A DNA stretch of 64,000 nucleotides from Rubidibacter lacunae KORDI 51-2 (GCF_000473895.1 NZ_ASSJ01000004.1:1-64000); one strand, 5' to 3'; positions 45,165 to 55,915 are shown, counted from the first letter of the stretch. The notes: generated by a model not told the origin, from the sequence alone. A program made the numbers and translations.

Positions 45165-46067
45165 TTAGACTAACTTCAAATTCGGGTAAGCCTCCAGCAA
45201 GTCGTCGGCCGTGAGCGAGTCGCCCTCAGCCTGGGGCGTCCAGAGCACTTCCACCGCGAGCAAGCGATCCTGCCCGACCCCGGCAGCTTCGCGCAGTGCT
45301 TGCTGTAGATCCTCGGCACTCTTGATGGGAGACAGCGGCAATTTACCTTCCGCTCCCACCAGCAACGTCACGAGTAAATACTCGCTCGGTGCTGAAGCGT
45401 CTGTCGCTTGTGACTCACTTTGTTGCAACCGGCCGTTCGCATTTGAGAGCGTTTCTTCGCCGAACTTGCTGCGCTCGAACAGCGCTGCCTGGTTGAAACG
45501 TGACTCTGCTGCACTGAGAGTCATTTGCTGGGATTCCGTTGCTCCGTAGGCCCAGTAGTCCGAGTGTCGCAAGAGCGCCAGAGCACTTTCCTGTAGCACG
45601 CGCGCCCGGCCAGAAGCCAGCTCTGTATTGGCAGATCGTGCCAGCTGAGCCAACTCCCGTTGCAGTCCGCTCGCACTTGCCAGCAATCCGACTTGAACCT
45701 TTGCTACCGATACGCGGGGATTGCTCGTGACGGTCTCGCCGCTACCGAGTCCGCTACTCCGGAAGGCGTTAATAACGAAGTTCGCCAGCGCGAGGACAAC
45801 CAGGATAGAGAAAAGCGACCCAAAGCCACCAAAGCCAAAGAATGGGAAAAGGAACGGGAAACCAAACCCGCCACCGGGTGCGCGATATCCGCCACCACCG
45901 CGCGGCATTGTCGTGCGCGGCGTACGGAAACTACCACCGCCAATGCGCCCACCGCTCCGTGCGGCCAGTGCCGTACCGGCATCACCTAACACCAAGGCGA
46001 GGACCAGCCCGAGGGCAACAACTGCTTTAAGCAGCATTTGCCAGCGCGATCGCGCAATTGCAAACAT
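45165..46067 (-). CDS. DUF1517 family membrane protein
   Basis: Starting at ATG 46067, supported by an AAGGAG ribosome binding site at 46074-46079, gives 300 residues. A signal-like segment (LLKAVVALGLVLALVLGDAG) is followed by a Gly/Arg/Ser-rich stretch with SGGRIGGGSFR and GGFGFPFLFPFFGFGG, a second membrane segment and a soluble C-terminal domain that ends in DDLLEAYPNLKLV. This is the DUF1517 layout found in cyanobacteria and plastids. The function is not known. The upstream frame start at 46094 adds 9 residues that overlap the ribosome binding site. Confidence 0.88.
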   Translation of the reverse strand: MFAIARSRWQMLLKAVVALGLVLALVLGDAGTALAARSGGRIGGGSFRTPRTTMPRGGGGYRAPGGGFGFPFLFPFFGFGGFGSLFSILVVLALANFVINAFRSSGLGSGETVTSNPRVSVAKVQVGLLASASGLQRELAQLARSANTELASGRARVLQESALALLRHSDYWAYGATESQQMTLSAAESRFNQAALFERSKFGEETLSNANGRLQQSESQATDASAPSEYLLVTLLVGAEGKLPLSPIKSAEDLQQALREAAGVGQDRLLAVEVLWTPQAEGDSLTADDLLEAYPNLKLV

Positions 46068-46328
46068 GCGTAACTCCTTTTTAAAAAGTCCCAAGGTTGT
46101 ATCGCGTTGCAGCCCATTAGATATCCAACAGATGTCTGGGAACTGCCGAACTCATTGGTTCTCATTATTAACGATCGCTCCCCCACCTGCGGTTCGGTCG
46201 ACCGGACGCTTTACCGTATCGCCGACTCCCGGCCGGACTGCAACTTGAAGCCTTTGCCACCCGGCCGCTCGACCGCAATTGTGCGGACACACTTCCCAGC
46301 CGATCGCCCATTCAGATTCCGGATACTT

Positions 46329-46994
46329 ATGCGTCCGCTGCAAGACCACCTGCGGAATAGGATAAGGTCGCCGACCCGCACGTTACAGTTATGCCCAACC
46401 GCACTCGACCGACTGCTCGTGAATCGCCCGCTTATCTGCCGAACACTCTGCGAAGCCGATGTCGCAACCGTTGCCGACTTCGACCGCCGCTATCTCGGTG
46501 GAATGTGGAGTGAAGAGGGCTATCAACGCGAACTGACTAGCCCCAATAGCGAAATCCTCTTACTCGCAACTCCCCCTAGCACGTTCTCGAACGCCGGAGA
46601 GACCCGCCCCGGAGAAACGATCGCCGCATGGGGAAGCTTTTGGGCAATCCTCGATGAAGCCCACGTCACGCTGCTCGGCGTCGTTCCCGAGTACCGCCAA
46701 CAGGGTTTAGGACAACTCCTTCTAGCAAGCTTGCTACAGCGCGCGATCGCGCGAAAGCTGCGTCGTGCCACCCTTGAAGTCCGTAAGTCTAACCAGGCTG
46801 CGCGATCGCTCTACGCTAAGTTCGGTTTCCGCCCGGTTGGGGAGCGTCCGAACTACTATCGCAACCCACCTGAAGCTGCCACGATTCTCTGGCGTAACAA
46901 GCTTCAGACCTCTACAACTGCCGTAGCAATTGCCAACCTTTGGGAGCGAGGACGCGATCGCGCCTATCAGTGTGGATGGCAACTAATTGATTAG
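46329..46994 (+). CDS. GNAT acetyltransferase, RimI-like
   Basis: From ATG 46329 the protein has 221 residues. The acetyl-CoA region is VTLLGVVPEYRQQGLGQLLLASLLQRAIAR, and the C-terminal part LEVRKSNQAARSLYAKFGF is the RimI type, for acetylating the N-terminus of ribosomal protein S18. The N-terminal part FDRRYLGGMWSEEGYQREL matches cyanobacterial RimI. The open frame goes back to 46107, so the true start is not certain. It lies divergent to the DUF1517 gene. Confidence 0.82.
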   Translation: MRPLQDHLRNRIRSPTRTLQLCPTALDRLLVNRPLICRTLCEADVATVADFDRRYLGGMWSEEGYQRELTSPNSEILLLATPPSTFSNAGETRPGETIAAWGSFWAILDEAHVTLLGVVPEYRQQGLGQLLLASLLQRAIARKLRRATLEVRKSNQAARSLYAKFGFRPVGERPNYYRNPPEAATILWRNKLQTSTTAVAIANLWERGRDRAYQCGWQLID

Positions 46995-47161
46995 TTTTGT
47001 TTGATACAGGCCAACTATTTATTAGTCGATTTTGTCGCGATCGCCGTAACGATTGCTACGTTTATCCTTCCTCCTTGAAGGCTCAAATCCGCCAAGACCC
47101 GCCAGAATAGCTGTGCTAGAATCGGCGTAATACGGGCACGCACAGGTGATGTACTAGGCTT

Positions 47162-49642
47162 ATGTTCGAGCGCTTCACAGAAAAGGCAATTAAGGTAATC
47201 ATGCTGGCTCAGGAAGAAGCACGTCGCCTGGGTCACAATTTTGTCGGTACGGAGCAGATTCTTCTGGGCTTGATTGGCGAAGGCACTGGCGTCGCCGCGA
47301 AAGTCCTCAAATCAATGGGTGTCAACTTAAAAGACGCGCGAATCGAAGTTGAGAAAATTATCGGGCGGGGATCGGGCTTTGTTGCTGTTGAGATTCCGTT
47401 TACTCCCCGAGCTAAACGCGTCTTGGAATTGTCGTTGGAAGAGGCACGCCAACTCGGTCACAATTACATCGGAACCGAGCATTTATTGCTAGGTTTGATC
47501 CGTGAAGGTGAGGGCGTTGCCGCGCGCGTTCTGGAGAACCTTGGCGTCGATCTATCTAAAGTTCGTACGCAAGTAATTCGGATGCTGGGCGAGACGGCTG
47601 AAGTGTCTACTTCAGAGAATCGCGGCCGGACCAAAACTCCTACGCTTGACGAGTTCGGCTCCAATCTGACGCATATGGCCGGCGAGGGTAAGCTCGATCC
47701 GGTGGTCGGGCGCCAGAAGGAAATCGAGCGGGTCATCCAGATCCTCGGTCGCCGGACAAAAAACAACCCCGTGCTGATCGGCGAACCCGGCGTCGGTAAA
47801 ACCGCGATCGCTGAAGGATTGGCCCAACGTATTGCCAACGGCGACGTACCCGACATCCTCGAAGAGAAGCGCGTCGTTACCCTCGATATCGGCTTGCTCG
47901 TAGCCGGCACGAAGTATCGCGGCGAGTTCGAGGAACGTCTGAAGAAGATCATGGACGAGATTCGCCAGGCAGGGAACGTCGTCCTAGTTATCGACGAGGT
48001 GCATACGCTGATCGGAGCCGGTGCGGCTGAAGGTGCAATCGACGCTGCCAACATCCTCAAACCAGCACTGGCACGCGGCGAACTACAGTGCATCGGTGCT
48101 ACCACCCTCGACGAATATCGCAAGCACATCGAGCGCGACGCTGCCCTCGAGCGCCGCTTCCAACCAGTGATGGTCGGCGAACCGAGCGTTGAAGAAACAA
48201 TCGAAATTCTGCGGGGGTTGCGCGATCGCTACGAGCAACACCACAAACTCGAAATTACCGACGATGCGCTGGATGCCGCGGCCAAGCTCTCCGATCGCTA
48301 CATCTCGGATCGCTATTTGCCCGACAAGGCGATCGACTTGATCGACGAGGCTGGGTCGCGCGTGCGCTTGATCAACTCGCAGCTACCGCCGGCAGCTAAG
48401 GACCTCGACAAGGAACTTCGTCAGTTGCTGAAACAGAAGGACGATGCTGTCCGTTCTCAAGATTTCGACCGCGCTGGCGAGCTGCGCGATCGCGAAATGG
48501 AGATCAAGGCGGAAATCCGCGCGATCGCGGCATCGCGCAAGTCCGACTCTACTGAAGGTGACAGCGACGGACCGCGCGTCGACTCGGAAGAGATCGCGCA
48601 CATCGTCTCGTCCTGGACGGGCGTCCCGGTCAGCAAGATCACCCAGACCGAGTCGGCCAAGTTGCTGCACATGGAAGACACCTTGCACCAGCGCATCATC
48701 GGTCAAGAGGATGCAGTGAAAGCGGTTTCGCGTGCCATTCGCCGCGCTCGGGTGGGATTGAAGAACCCCAACCGTCCGATCGCGAGCTTTGTGTTCTCCG
48801 GTCCAACTGGCGTGGGTAAAACCGAGCTTACCAAAGCGCTGGCAGCGTATTTCTTCGGTGCTGAGGACGCCATGATTCGGTTGGATATGTCCGAATTCAT
48901 GGAGCGCCATACAGTTTCGAAGTTGATCGGCTCGCCTCCCGGATACGTCGGCTACAACGAAGGCGGTCAGCTGACCGAAGCCGTGAGGCGGCGTCCCTAC
49001 ACGGTTGTGCTGTTTGACGAGATCGAGAAAGCGCACCCGGATGTCTTCAACATGCTGCTGCAGATCCTCGAAGACGGTCGCTTAACCGATGCCAAGGGAC
49101 GTACGGTGGACTTCAAGAACACCCTACTCATCATGACCTCCAACATCGGCTCCAAGGTCATCGAGAAGGGTGGCGGCGGTCTCGGCTTCGAGCTGGAAAC
49201 AGACTCCTCTGAATCTCAATACAATCGCATCCGTTCTCTCGTCAATGAAGAGTTGAAGCAGTATTTCCGCCCAGAGTTTCTCAACCGCATCGACGAGATC
49301 ATCGTCTTCCGCCAGCTGACGCGCGACGAGGTTAAGGAGATTGCAGATATCTTGTTGCAAGAAGTCTTCTCGCGACTGACCGAGCAGGACATCGCGCTGC
49401 AAGTTACTGAGAAGTTTAAGGAGCGTCTCGTTGAAGAGGGCTACAGCCCTGCTTACGGCGCACGACCACTGCGCCGGGCAATCATGCGATTGCTGGAAGA
49501 CGTAATGGCTGAAGAAATTCTCTCCGGTCGTTTGCGTGAAGGCGACACGGCAACAGTCGACATCGACGATGAAGAAGGTGCCGTGAAGGTCCTCACTGGG
49601 GAGCCGGCACAGCAGAAGCTGCTCTCGCAGGCAGCCGAGTAG
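47162..49642 (+). CDS. clpC: ATP-dependent Clp protease ATP-binding subunit ClpC
   Basis: The 826-residue Hsp100 protein feeds substrates to ClpP in the cyanobacterial cytoplasm. Two N-terminal Clp repeats (residues 1-150) are followed by the first AAA+ module with [13 protein letters not shown] and [10 protein letters not shown], a UVR/M-domain coiled region ([20 protein letters not shown]), and the second module with [15 protein letters not shown] and [19 protein letters not shown]. The loop near [10 protein letters not shown] and a ClpP-binding loop segment lie in the second module. Length is typical of cyanobacterial and plastid ClpC. Intact. Confidence 0.97.
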   Translation: MFERFTEKAIKVIMLAQEEARRLGHNFVGTEQILLGLIGEGTGVAAKVLKSMGVNLKDARIEVEKIIGRGSGFVAVEIPFTPRAKRVLELSLEEARQLGHNYIGTEHLLLGLIREGEGVAARVLENLGVDLSKVRTQVIRMLGETAEVSTSENRGRTKTPTLDEFGSNLTHMAGEGKLDPVVGRQKEIERVIQILGRRTKNNPVLIGEPGVGKTAIAEGLAQRIANGDVPDILEEKRVVTLDIGLLVAGTKYRGEFEERLKKIMDEIRQAGNVVLVIDEVHTLIGAGAAEGAIDAANILKPALARGELQCIGATTLDEYRKHIERDAALERRFQPVMVGEPSVEETIEILRGLRDRYEQHHKLEITDDALDAAAKLSDRYISDRYLPDKAIDLIDEAGSRVRLINSQLPPAAKDLDKELRQLLKQKDDAVRSQDFDRAGELRDREMEIKAEIRAIAASRKSDSTEGDSDGPRVDSEEIAHIVSSWTGVPVSKITQTESAKLLHMEDTLHQRIIGQEDAVKAVSRAIRRARVGLKNPNRPIASFVFSGPTGVGKTELTKALAAYFFGAEDAMIRLDMSEFMERHTVSKLIGSPPGYVGYNEGGQLTEAVRRRPYTVVLFDEIEKAHPDVFNMLLQILEDGRLTDAKGRTVDFKNTLLIMTSNIGSKVIEKGGGGLGFELETDSSESQYNRIRSLVNEELKQYFRPEFLNRIDEIIVFRQLTRDEVKEIADILLQEVFSRLTEQDIALQVTEKFKERLVEEGYSPAYGARPLRRAIMRLLEDVMAEEILSGRLREGDTATVDIDDEEGAVKVLTGEPAQQKLLSQAAE

Positions 49643-49700
49643 CCCCGGTCCCTCGTCAAACGGCGCAGCGTCGAGGTAAACATCATCTAACCCGTACTAA

Positions 49701-49740
49701 CAGGAGACGTAGTTTAACTGGTTGCGTCTCCTGTTTTGTT
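49701..49740 (+). terminator. Rho-independent terminator of clpC
   Basis: A perfect 9-bp stem CAGGAGACG/CGTCTCCTG with a 15-base loop is followed by TTTTGTTT, 60 bases after the clpC stop. Confidence 0.9.
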
Positions 49741-49774
49741 TACGTGCTGTCTCATGTCAATCTGCAAAATATTT

Positions 49775-49874
49775 ATACCAATTTGAAGAATGCCTACAAC
49801 AGATGGTGCAATCGAGCCCCGGGAGTAAAAGTTCCCGAGCTGCCATTTGTCGCAGCACTTCCTAGAGTTGGTAT
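49775..49874 (+). repeat. MITE family A, copy 1
   Basis: 100 bases bounded by perfect inverted ends ATACCAA/TTGGTAT. Inside it shares ATGCCTAC(A/G)ACAGATG and GTCGCAGCACTTCCTAGAGTTGG with copy 2 at 54669 and, in reverse orientation, copy 3 at 61609. The remainder of the 770-base gap (49643-50412) holds only the ndhD leader and nothing else I can name. Confidence 0.85.
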
Positions 49875-50412
49875 TACAACAGATCGAGCAAATAAGCTTT
49901 GAAGTTAAATGATCCTGGATCCCTATTTGTCGCATTATTTCTTATGGCTGGCATCATTTGCCGACCGTAGGTCGCCAGCACGAATACGCAGCGTTGACAT
50001 TTCAGCAAAGTTGCACGATCGCTCAGAGACCTAGCTGTTTGCAGCAGCCTTGAGGGCGCAAACAGCATTTCTGAAGATTGTTCATGCTCGCTCACCAGAC
50101 CTGACCGCATAAGTCCTGAAGCAGTCAGGGTCGGCCCGACAAGCGCGAAGCGGTCCAAAGCGATCGGGAGCTCCTTGGAAGTTGAGATCGCACCGGCAGC
50201 CAGGCGCTCGGGAAAATCTTTCTTCAGACTGAGCTGCCGCCGCCGCGATCGACTAGGATCCCCACACTGCGGTCATTTGCAGTCCGAACAACAGGCGATC
50301 GGGCACAGAAAATAGTTCATAAAAAGCAAACTAACGACAGTTAGATGCTTACATTGCTTCACACTACTTAATATAATGGGGGCTATTGGCTAGGTATTTA
50401 TCCTCAGTAAGC

Positions 50413-52059
50413 ATGGTTGACACCAACTTCCCATGGCTGACGACGATCGTCCTGCTGCCCCTGATTGCGGCGATTCCGATTCCCTTTGTGCCGGAGCGTT
50501 TCGGTAAGGCTATTCGCTGGTACGCTCTCAGTGCAGGGCTCCTAACACTCGGGGTTACGGTTTGCGCCTTCGTGCGATTCTACGACCTCAGCGATCCCGG
50601 CTTCCAGCTGGAGGAATCCTATGCCTGGCTGCCGCAGTTGGGTTTGAATTGGTCGATGGCCGTTGACGGTCTGTCAATGCCGCTCGTCATATTGTCCGGG
50701 CTGATTTCCACGTTGGCACTGCTAGCTTCTTGGCGAGAGCAGCGCAAGCCGCGCTTCTACTACGTGCTGTTGTTGGTTCTCTACAGCGCGCAGGTTGGCG
50801 TCTTTGCATCGCGCGATTTGCTGCTGTTCTTCTTGATGTGGGAGCTAGAGCTGATTCCGGTCTACCTGCTCATTTCAATTTGGGGCGGCCAGAATCGCCT
50901 TTATGCAGCTACAAAGTTCATCCTCTACACGGCACTGGGATCGATCTTTATTCTTGTTGGTGCTCTAATATTGGCCTTCGGCGGCGACACCCTCACCTTC
51001 GACATGGGCGAGTTGGGCTTGCAAAAGATTCCCTTCGGTCTGGAAATGCTTGCCTACGCGGGCTTCGCGATCGCTTTCGCCGTTAAATTGCCGATTTTCC
51101 CACTGCACACGTGGTTGCCGGACGCTCACAGCCAAGCTTCCGCTCCCGTATCAATGATTTTGGCGGGCGTCCTCTTGAAGATGGGCGGCTACGGGCTCAT
51201 TCGCATGAACGTCGAGATGATGCCCGAGGCTCATGTTTACTTCGCACCTGTCCTGGCAGTGCTCGGTGCGGTAAATATTGTCTACGGCGCGCTGACGGCA
51301 TTCAGCCAAGACAATCTAAAACGACGTCTGGCTTGCTCCTCGATTTCGCACATGGGCTTTGTACTGATCGGTATTGCGTCCTTTACGGAGCTGGGTTTGA
51401 ATGGTGCGGTTCTGCAGATGCTCTCCCACGGTTTGATTGCGGCGGCGCTGTTTTATTTGTCCGGCGTGACCTACGAACGCACTCATACCCTGGCAATGAA
51501 GAAAATGGGGGGCATTGCCCAGCAGATGCCAAAAGTGTTTGCGCTGTTCACGGCGGCGTCGATGGCTTCGTTGGCACTTCCTGGCATGAGCGGGTTTGTT
51601 AGCGAACTGACCGTATTTCTCGGCATCACCACTAGCGATGCTTACAGCAGTTCCTTCAAAGTAGCGATGGTGTTTCTGTCAGCAGTTGGGTTGATTCTGA
51701 CCCCGATTTACTTGCTCTCGATGCTGCGCCAAGTTTTCTACGGCACGAACAGTACTGGCATCGTTATCGAGAACTACCTTGGCGACGCCAAGCCCCGCGA
51801 AGTATTTGTCACGATTTGCCTGTTAATCCCGATTGTCGGTATTGGTTTGTATCCCAAACTAGCAACTCGCACCTATGACGTGAAGACGGTAGAGGTTGCT
51901 GTCAAGGCGCGCGATGCGGTTCCCGTGATCGCCCAGCGTCAGGAGCGCTTCCAGGAGGCACGTCTGGCTTTGCCGTTCTACGCTCCGGCATTTGCAGCTC
52001 CGGGTCTGCCTGCCTCATCACTTCAAGCCTTACTAGATACCGAGCTGAATGTTGAATAA
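50413..52059 (+). CDS. ndhD: NAD(P)H-quinone oxidoreductase subunit 4 (NdhD)
   Basis: Starting at ATG 50413 ([17 protein letters not shown]) gives 548 residues; a TTG at 50386 would add nine. It is a proton-pumping membrane subunit of cyanobacterial NDH-1, with about 14 helices. Family segments include [17 protein letters not shown], the key Glu in [38 protein letters not shown] and [17 protein letters not shown]. The sequence is closest to the NdhD1 type of respiratory and cyclic electron flow. ndhF is not in the window. A terminator follows. Confidence 0.95.
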   Translation: MVDTNFPWLTTIVLLPLIAAIPIPFVPERFGKAIRWYALSAGLLTLGVTVCAFVRFYDLSDPGFQLEESYAWLPQLGLNWSMAVDGLSMPLVILSGLISTLALLASWREQRKPRFYYVLLLVLYSAQVGVFASRDLLLFFLMWELELIPVYLLISIWGGQNRLYAATKFILYTALGSIFILVGALILAFGGDTLTFDMGELGLQKIPFGLEMLAYAGFAIAFAVKLPIFPLHTWLPDAHSQASAPVSMILAGVLLKMGGYGLIRMNVEMMPEAHVYFAPVLAVLGAVNIVYGALTAFSQDNLKRRLACSSISHMGFVLIGIASFTELGLNGAVLQMLSHGLIAAALFYLSGVTYERTHTLAMKKMGGIAQQMPKVFALFTAASMASLALPGMSGFVSELTVFLGITTSDAYSSSFKVAMVFLSAVGLILTPIYLLSMLRQVFYGTNSTGIVIENYLGDAKPREVFVTICLLIPIVGIGLYPKLATRTYDVKTVEVAVKARDAVPVIAQRQERFQEARLALPFYAPAFAAPGLPASSLQALLDTELNVE

Positions 52060-52090
52060 TCCCCGGAGTGTTTTCGTCTGAAGCGTCAAG

Positions 52091-52115
52091 AGCGGTCCGC
52101 GCGGCCGCTTTTTTT
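52091..52115 (+). terminator. Rho-independent terminator of ndhD
   Basis: A GC-rich stem AGCGGTC/GGCCGCT (one G-U pair) with a short loop is followed by seven T residues. Confidence 0.85.
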
Positions 52116-52226
52116 CGATCTCGATTCGACTTGCTGCAGTATGGCGCACCCTTTGGATGAGGTTCGCGTGCGCGCGGGAGAGAAACTGGGATAAAATCGA
52201 TGCTGTTTTGCTTGCAATGAGGGATC

Positions 52227-53318
52227 ATGCTCAGAGCTGGAATTGTCGGATTGCCCAACGTCGGCAAATCGACGCTATTTAATGCGCTGACGGCGAACGC
52301 GACGGCCGAGGCTGCGAATTTTCCGTTCTGTACGATCGAGCCAAATGTAGGCATAGTGTCGGTACCGGACGATCGTCTGGAGAAGTTGGCAGAGATTTCG
52401 CACTCGGCCCGGATCGTTCCAACGCGGATCGAATTCGTGGACATTGCCGGATTGGTGGCTGGCGCAAGTCAAGGTGAAGGGTTAGGCAATCAATTCCTTG
52501 CCAACATCCGTGAAGTCGACGCGATCGTTCACGTGGTGCGCTGCTTCGAGGACGACAATATCATCCACGTCTCGGGCTCGGTGGATCCAGTGCGCGACAT
52601 CGAGACCATTACTCTCGAATTGGTTCTGTCAGATTTCGCCCAGGTTGAAAAACGCATCGATCGCGCTCGCAAGCAAGCCAAGCGCGAAAAAGAGATTCAG
52701 GTCGAAGTTGATGCTCTCGAAAAGCTGCTGCCCGCTCTAAACGACGGGCAGCCAGCCCGTCAAGTGGAGCTAGTCGCAGAAGAAGATGCAGCCATTCGCG
52801 CGCTAGGATTGCTGAGTCGCAAACCAGTTATTTACGCTGCAAATGTTTCCGAGGACGATCTCGCCTGCGGGAACGAGTGGGTAGAACAGGTCCGCGCGCT
52901 CGCGGCGCGAGAAGGAGCAGGTGCCGTTGTCGTGTCGGCACAGGTAGAAGCCGAGCTGATCGAGTTGCCGGAAGAGGAACGTGCCGATTATCTGGAGTCC
53001 CTTGGTGTTGCCGAAGGCGGTTTGCGATCGCTCATCGGTGCAACCTACGACTTATTGGGCTTGCGAACCTATTTAACGTCAGGCGAGACCGAGACGCGTG
53101 CCTGGACGATTTGCGCGGGAATGAAAGCGCCTCAAGCAGCTGGGGTCATTCACTCCGATTTCGAACGCGGCTTCATCCGAGCAGAGACGGTTGCCTACGC
53201 GGATCTTGTCAGCACGGGCTCGATGGCAGCTGCCAAAGAAAAAGGTTTGGTCCGTTCTGAAGGCAAAGACTACGTTGTGCGCGAGGGCGACGTGATTCTC
53301 TTCCGGTTCAATGTCTAG
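52227..53318 (+). CDS. ychF: Redox-regulated ATPase/GTPase YchF
   Basis: The 363-residue protein is an Obg-like P-loop NTPase. It has G1 GIVGLPNVGKSTLFNAL, G3 FVDIAGLVAGAS, and NVSE in the G4 position (YAANVSEDD), the change that makes YchF prefer ATP. A coiled-coil part lies at 120-175, and the C-terminal TGS domain ends in YVVREGDVILFRFNV. It is thought to bind the ribosome or ribosomal subunits and to affect stress responses. It follows ndhD and its terminator, so it has its own promoter. Confidence 0.97.
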   Translation: MLRAGIVGLPNVGKSTLFNALTANATAEAANFPFCTIEPNVGIVSVPDDRLEKLAEISHSARIVPTRIEFVDIAGLVAGASQGEGLGNQFLANIREVDAIVHVVRCFEDDNIIHVSGSVDPVRDIETITLELVLSDFAQVEKRIDRARKQAKREKEIQVEVDALEKLLPALNDGQPARQVELVAEEDAAIRALGLLSRKPVIYAANVSEDDLACGNEWVEQVRALAAREGAGAVVVSAQVEAELIELPEEERADYLESLGVAEGGLRSLIGATYDLLGLRTYLTSGETETRAWTICAGMKAPQAAGVIHSDFERGFIRAETVAYADLVSTGSMAAAKEKGLVRSEGKDYVVREGDVILFRFNV

Positions 53319-53528
53319 CAACTGACGCTACTAGCTGCTCTCTAACTGCGCGAGCCGCAGCTAGAACGAATGCGCCGGGCCAGTGGTGCCGCCGGTATCT
53401 AACTAATTCGCCCTACACCCAGCTCTAAGTGTCACTTGCAGGATTTGATGTTGGGGCTCGAAAGGCGTATCGAGCCATTGATAATCTCGCCGAGCCGACG
53501 CAAGCGCACACCACCACTACGTAACCTT

Positions 53529-53816
53529 TTAGGATACGATGACACCCTTGCGTGTATAGAAGGCAACGTATCCTTCGATATGTTTGGCTCGCTCTTTGGC
53601 CTGCGGATAGGACCAGGCAGCGTCGCTCAACGATTCGCCACCAATAGTAATCGTATAGTAGCTGGCCGTCCCTTTCCAAGGGCAAACAGTGTGTGTATCG
53701 GTGCCCTGGAAGTAATCCCAATACACGTCATCGGGAGGAAAGTATTCGTTACCTTCCACGCGCTCGCATCGTTGGCTATTAGCAAGGACAACGCCATTCC
53801 AGGTTGCTTGGGTCAT
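53529..53816 (-). CDS. DUF427 domain protein
   Basis: The 95-residue protein matches DUF427: it starts MTQATWNGVVLANSQR, has the block GNEYFPPDDV, and contains CPWKGTASYYTI and AAWSYPQAKERAKHIEGYVAFY. This is the complete length of the family. The function is unknown; a small β-rich fold is expected. It is a single gene, convergent with ychF. Confidence 0.93.
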   Translation of the reverse strand: MTQATWNGVVLANSQRCERVEGNEYFPPDDVYWDYFQGTDTHTVCPWKGTASYYTITIGGESLSDAAWSYPQAKERAKHIEGYVAFYTRKGVIVS

Positions 53817-54054
53817 GTCAATAAGCCTCCGCTCGGTAAAAAGTTACGGTCTACACGATCGTCGGTTACGGTCGGTCGCTTGGTGTTATAAGACCTCACG
53901 CCATAGACCGGGGACCGCAATACTCTTGAAGCGATCGCGACGTACTTCTGGCACGGGCAACTCTAGTGGCGATAGTTATCCCCACGATTATTTTCCCCTA
54001 GCACCCGGCCAATTTATTTGCAGCCGTCCGCTCGCAACTTGATAACGTTCGCTA

Positions 54055-54594
54055 CTAGAAATCATCGAAACTGCGGGGATCGGCAGTCTCTTGCTGCTTG
54101 CCTTTGCGGCTACGTGTCGAACGGGCCGATTGACGCTGCCAGCCTTGAGAGTCGTATACACGTTGACCTTCCCAGGAACAATGCTTGCAGGCATAGCGCC
54201 GGACCGGAACGACAAGGTTGATCAGGCGATCTTCCCAGTGACGGTGTTTCTTGTAAATCGAGCCCTCGCATTTAGGGCAGCGCAGGCGCGCAAGATGCGG
54301 CATCTGCAACAAACGATATCGCAACCGCCGGAAGGCAATCGTCAGGGCGATCGAGATCGCAACCATCGCTAAGAGGTTTGAGGGGCTAGCAAACCTGGAA
54401 GCGAAATCTAAAATCGCGCCACCAACAGCTGCCATTGAGGTCCCAAGTGCCTGCAAACAATCCAATAGAGCCGCACGGAGGGAGAAACGCTCGAGCAATA
54501 AGAACAGTCCAACTAAGACTAATAAAAGGGCGATTGTTTCCTGCCACCATTTCTGCCAAATTTGTTTCCAGAGTGGTAATTCCTTCCGTGCCAT
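54055..54594 (-). CDS. Membrane protein with C-terminal zinc ribbon
   Basis: From ATG 54594 the protein has 179 residues. Two hydrophobic segments (LLLVLVGLFLLLERF and LLAMVAISIALTIAFRRL) are followed by a soluble part with two Cys pairs, LRCPKCEG and ACKHCSWEG, that should bind one zinc. The tail is rich in Ser, Arg and Gln. I do not recognise the family beyond that. The zinc ribbon may bind nucleic acid or a partner near the membrane. Confidence 0.65.
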   Translation of the reverse strand: MARKELPLWKQIWQKWWQETIALLLVLVGLFLLLERFSLRAALLDCLQALGTSMAAVGGAILDFASRFASPSNLLAMVAISIALTIAFRRLRYRLLQMPHLARLRCPKCEGSIYKKHRHWEDRLINLVVPVRRYACKHCSWEGQRVYDSQGWQRQSARSTRSRKGKQQETADPRSFDDF

Positions 54595-54668
54595 GTGCTT
54601 ACTCTCCCAAAGTTTTTGTGAGTTCGAACACAACTATCAAGATTTTTTTGAAAATGGTAATCTATTTT

Positions 54669-54766
54669 ATACTAATTTAGACAATGCCTACGACAGATGA
54701 TGCAAACAACCCCTAAGACTAGAGAACTCCTATCTGCTACTTGTCGCAGCACTTCCTAGAGTTGGG
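54669..54766 (+). repeat. MITE family A, copy 2
   Basis: About 98 bases similar to 49775-49874, with left end ATACTAA. The right end GAGTTGG runs directly into MITE family D copy 1, as if that element had inserted at or next to its end. Confidence 0.8.
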
Positions 54767-54860
54767 CACCTCGATCAATTCGCTCAAGACCGAAGTTCAG
54801 CACAGCAGCATAGGCATTTCAGTAGCCAATAAATACATTCCCGCAATATATAGAGGTCCT
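54764..54860 (+). repeat. MITE family D, copy 1
   Basis: About 97 bases beginning GGGCACCTCGATCAATTCG and sharing CGCTCAAGACCGAAG and GGCATTTCA with the copy at 58970. The right end is degenerate (AGAGGTCC). Between it and copy 2 (54861-55063) I see no gene. Confidence 0.75.
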
Positions 54861-55063
54861 TAGTTGGCATTAATCCTTTTCAATTCCTTTTGGGAGGAGT
54901 ATATTGAGCCGCTCTGTTCTTCCTCTGTATTCCCCCTGTTTCCCCAGGCAAGTTTCAGCCGACTCGAATGAAGTTCTGTTCTTTCAGCCATTATTTGCTC
55001 GTTGGCATTAAAGAGTAACTAACGGCTAGTGCCGCCAAAGCGAAACAAAAAACTTTGGTAACT

Positions 55064-55161
55064 GGACACCTCGATTAGTTCGATCAAGCTCGATGGTGGG
55101 TAGGGCAGCACGGGCAATTCAGCCGCGTGGAAGCCACAATCCGGCAATTTTCGAAATGCCC
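55064..55161 (+). repeat. MITE family D, copy 2
   Basis: 98 bases with inverted ends GGACACCTCGA and TCGAAATGCCC, similar to 58970-59067. The 365 bases from here to petN contain no other recognisable feature. Confidence 0.75.
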
Positions 55162-55526
55162 GTTAAGTTAAATTACCGGTCCTGCCAAAGGGTAAGCGCA
55201 ACAGACATCGAGCTGGATAGTCGAACCTAGCCTAGACCTGGCAAGATCCCACAACCGAGCCTTCACCACCCTGAGTCACAACCAGCACCATCGAACCGGA
55301 GCCAGATCGCACCGGATGGAAGCTTATATGCAGCAAGCAAGCCCGGGCTCTAGGTTAAGAAATGTTGCGCGATCGTCCTGCGGCAAAGTGGTTGTAACCC
55401 CGTCGCAGCGAAGCTTCTGTCAAGCGAGGGCTCGTCCGCAGCCTAGGCGGTAGGCTGCTCTGCATTGTGTCCGTTGGTATCATGCATGCTAGCCCGTTAA
55501 CATTTTGCAATTCACAAGCGCGACTG

Positions 55527-55616
55527 ATGGACATCTTGACTCTGGGTTGGGTTGGTATTTTCTCTCTTTTTACTTGGTCGATCGCGATGGTGATTTGGGG
55601 GCGTAACGGCTTCTAG
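55527..55616 (+). CDS. petN: Cytochrome b6-f complex subunit VIII (PetN)
   Basis: A 29-codon gene starts at ATG 55527 and ends in TAG at 55614. The product, [17 protein letters not shown] then [12 protein letters not shown], is the typical PetN with one membrane helix and the conserved WGRNGF end. PetN stabilises the cytochrome b6-f complex in the thylakoid membrane. No strong ribosome binding site is visible. The 3' end, including the stop codon, is part of a 23-bp tandem duplication. Confidence 0.93.
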   Translation: MDILTLGWVGIFSLFTWSIAMVIWGRNGF

Positions 55617-55639
55617 TTTGGGGGAGTAACGGCTTCTAG
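55594..55639. repeat. 23-bp tandem duplication over the petN stop codon
   Basis: Two 23-base units, 55594-55616 and 55617-55639, differ at a single base. Both contain GTAACGGCTTCTAG. The first unit holds the last seven petN codons and its stop, the second lies just downstream. Confidence 0.9.
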
Positions 55640-55771
55640 GCATTCGCCGTTCCTCAAGAATTTCACGATCTCTAGTTGGGGTCGCAATGCTCTTCAAAAG
55701 GAAGATTAAGTATCGCGGCTCTTACTTTGATACTTCCACACCCACGCTCCTATTAGGCTCTCGAAACTGCC

Positions 55772-55915
55772 GTGACTGACGTTCCCTTTCTTAACTGGCT
55801 GTTTCTGGCGGCAATGGGGTTGCTGGTACTTGTCAGCAGCGGAATCTTGTATTTGACGGCTGCTGAGTGGCGCGATCGTCGCCGTCGGTCTCGAGACAAG
55901 CAATCCGGGCGTTAG
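55772..55915 (+). CDS. Small single-helix membrane protein of 47 residues
   Basis: From GTG 55772 the frame reads MTDVPFLNWLFLAAMG, then LLVLVSSGILYLTAAEW and a strongly basic tail rich in Arg, ending in TAG at 55913. One membrane helix and the positive-inside tail suggest a real inner- or thylakoid-membrane protein. A strong terminator follows 35 bases downstream, which supports transcription. I do not recognise it; it could be a small subunit of a photosynthetic or NDH-1 complex, but the only hint is the neighbourhood of petN and psbY. Confidence 0.6.
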   Translation: MTDVPFLNWLFLAAMGLLVLVSSGILYLTAAEWRDRRRRSRDKQSGR

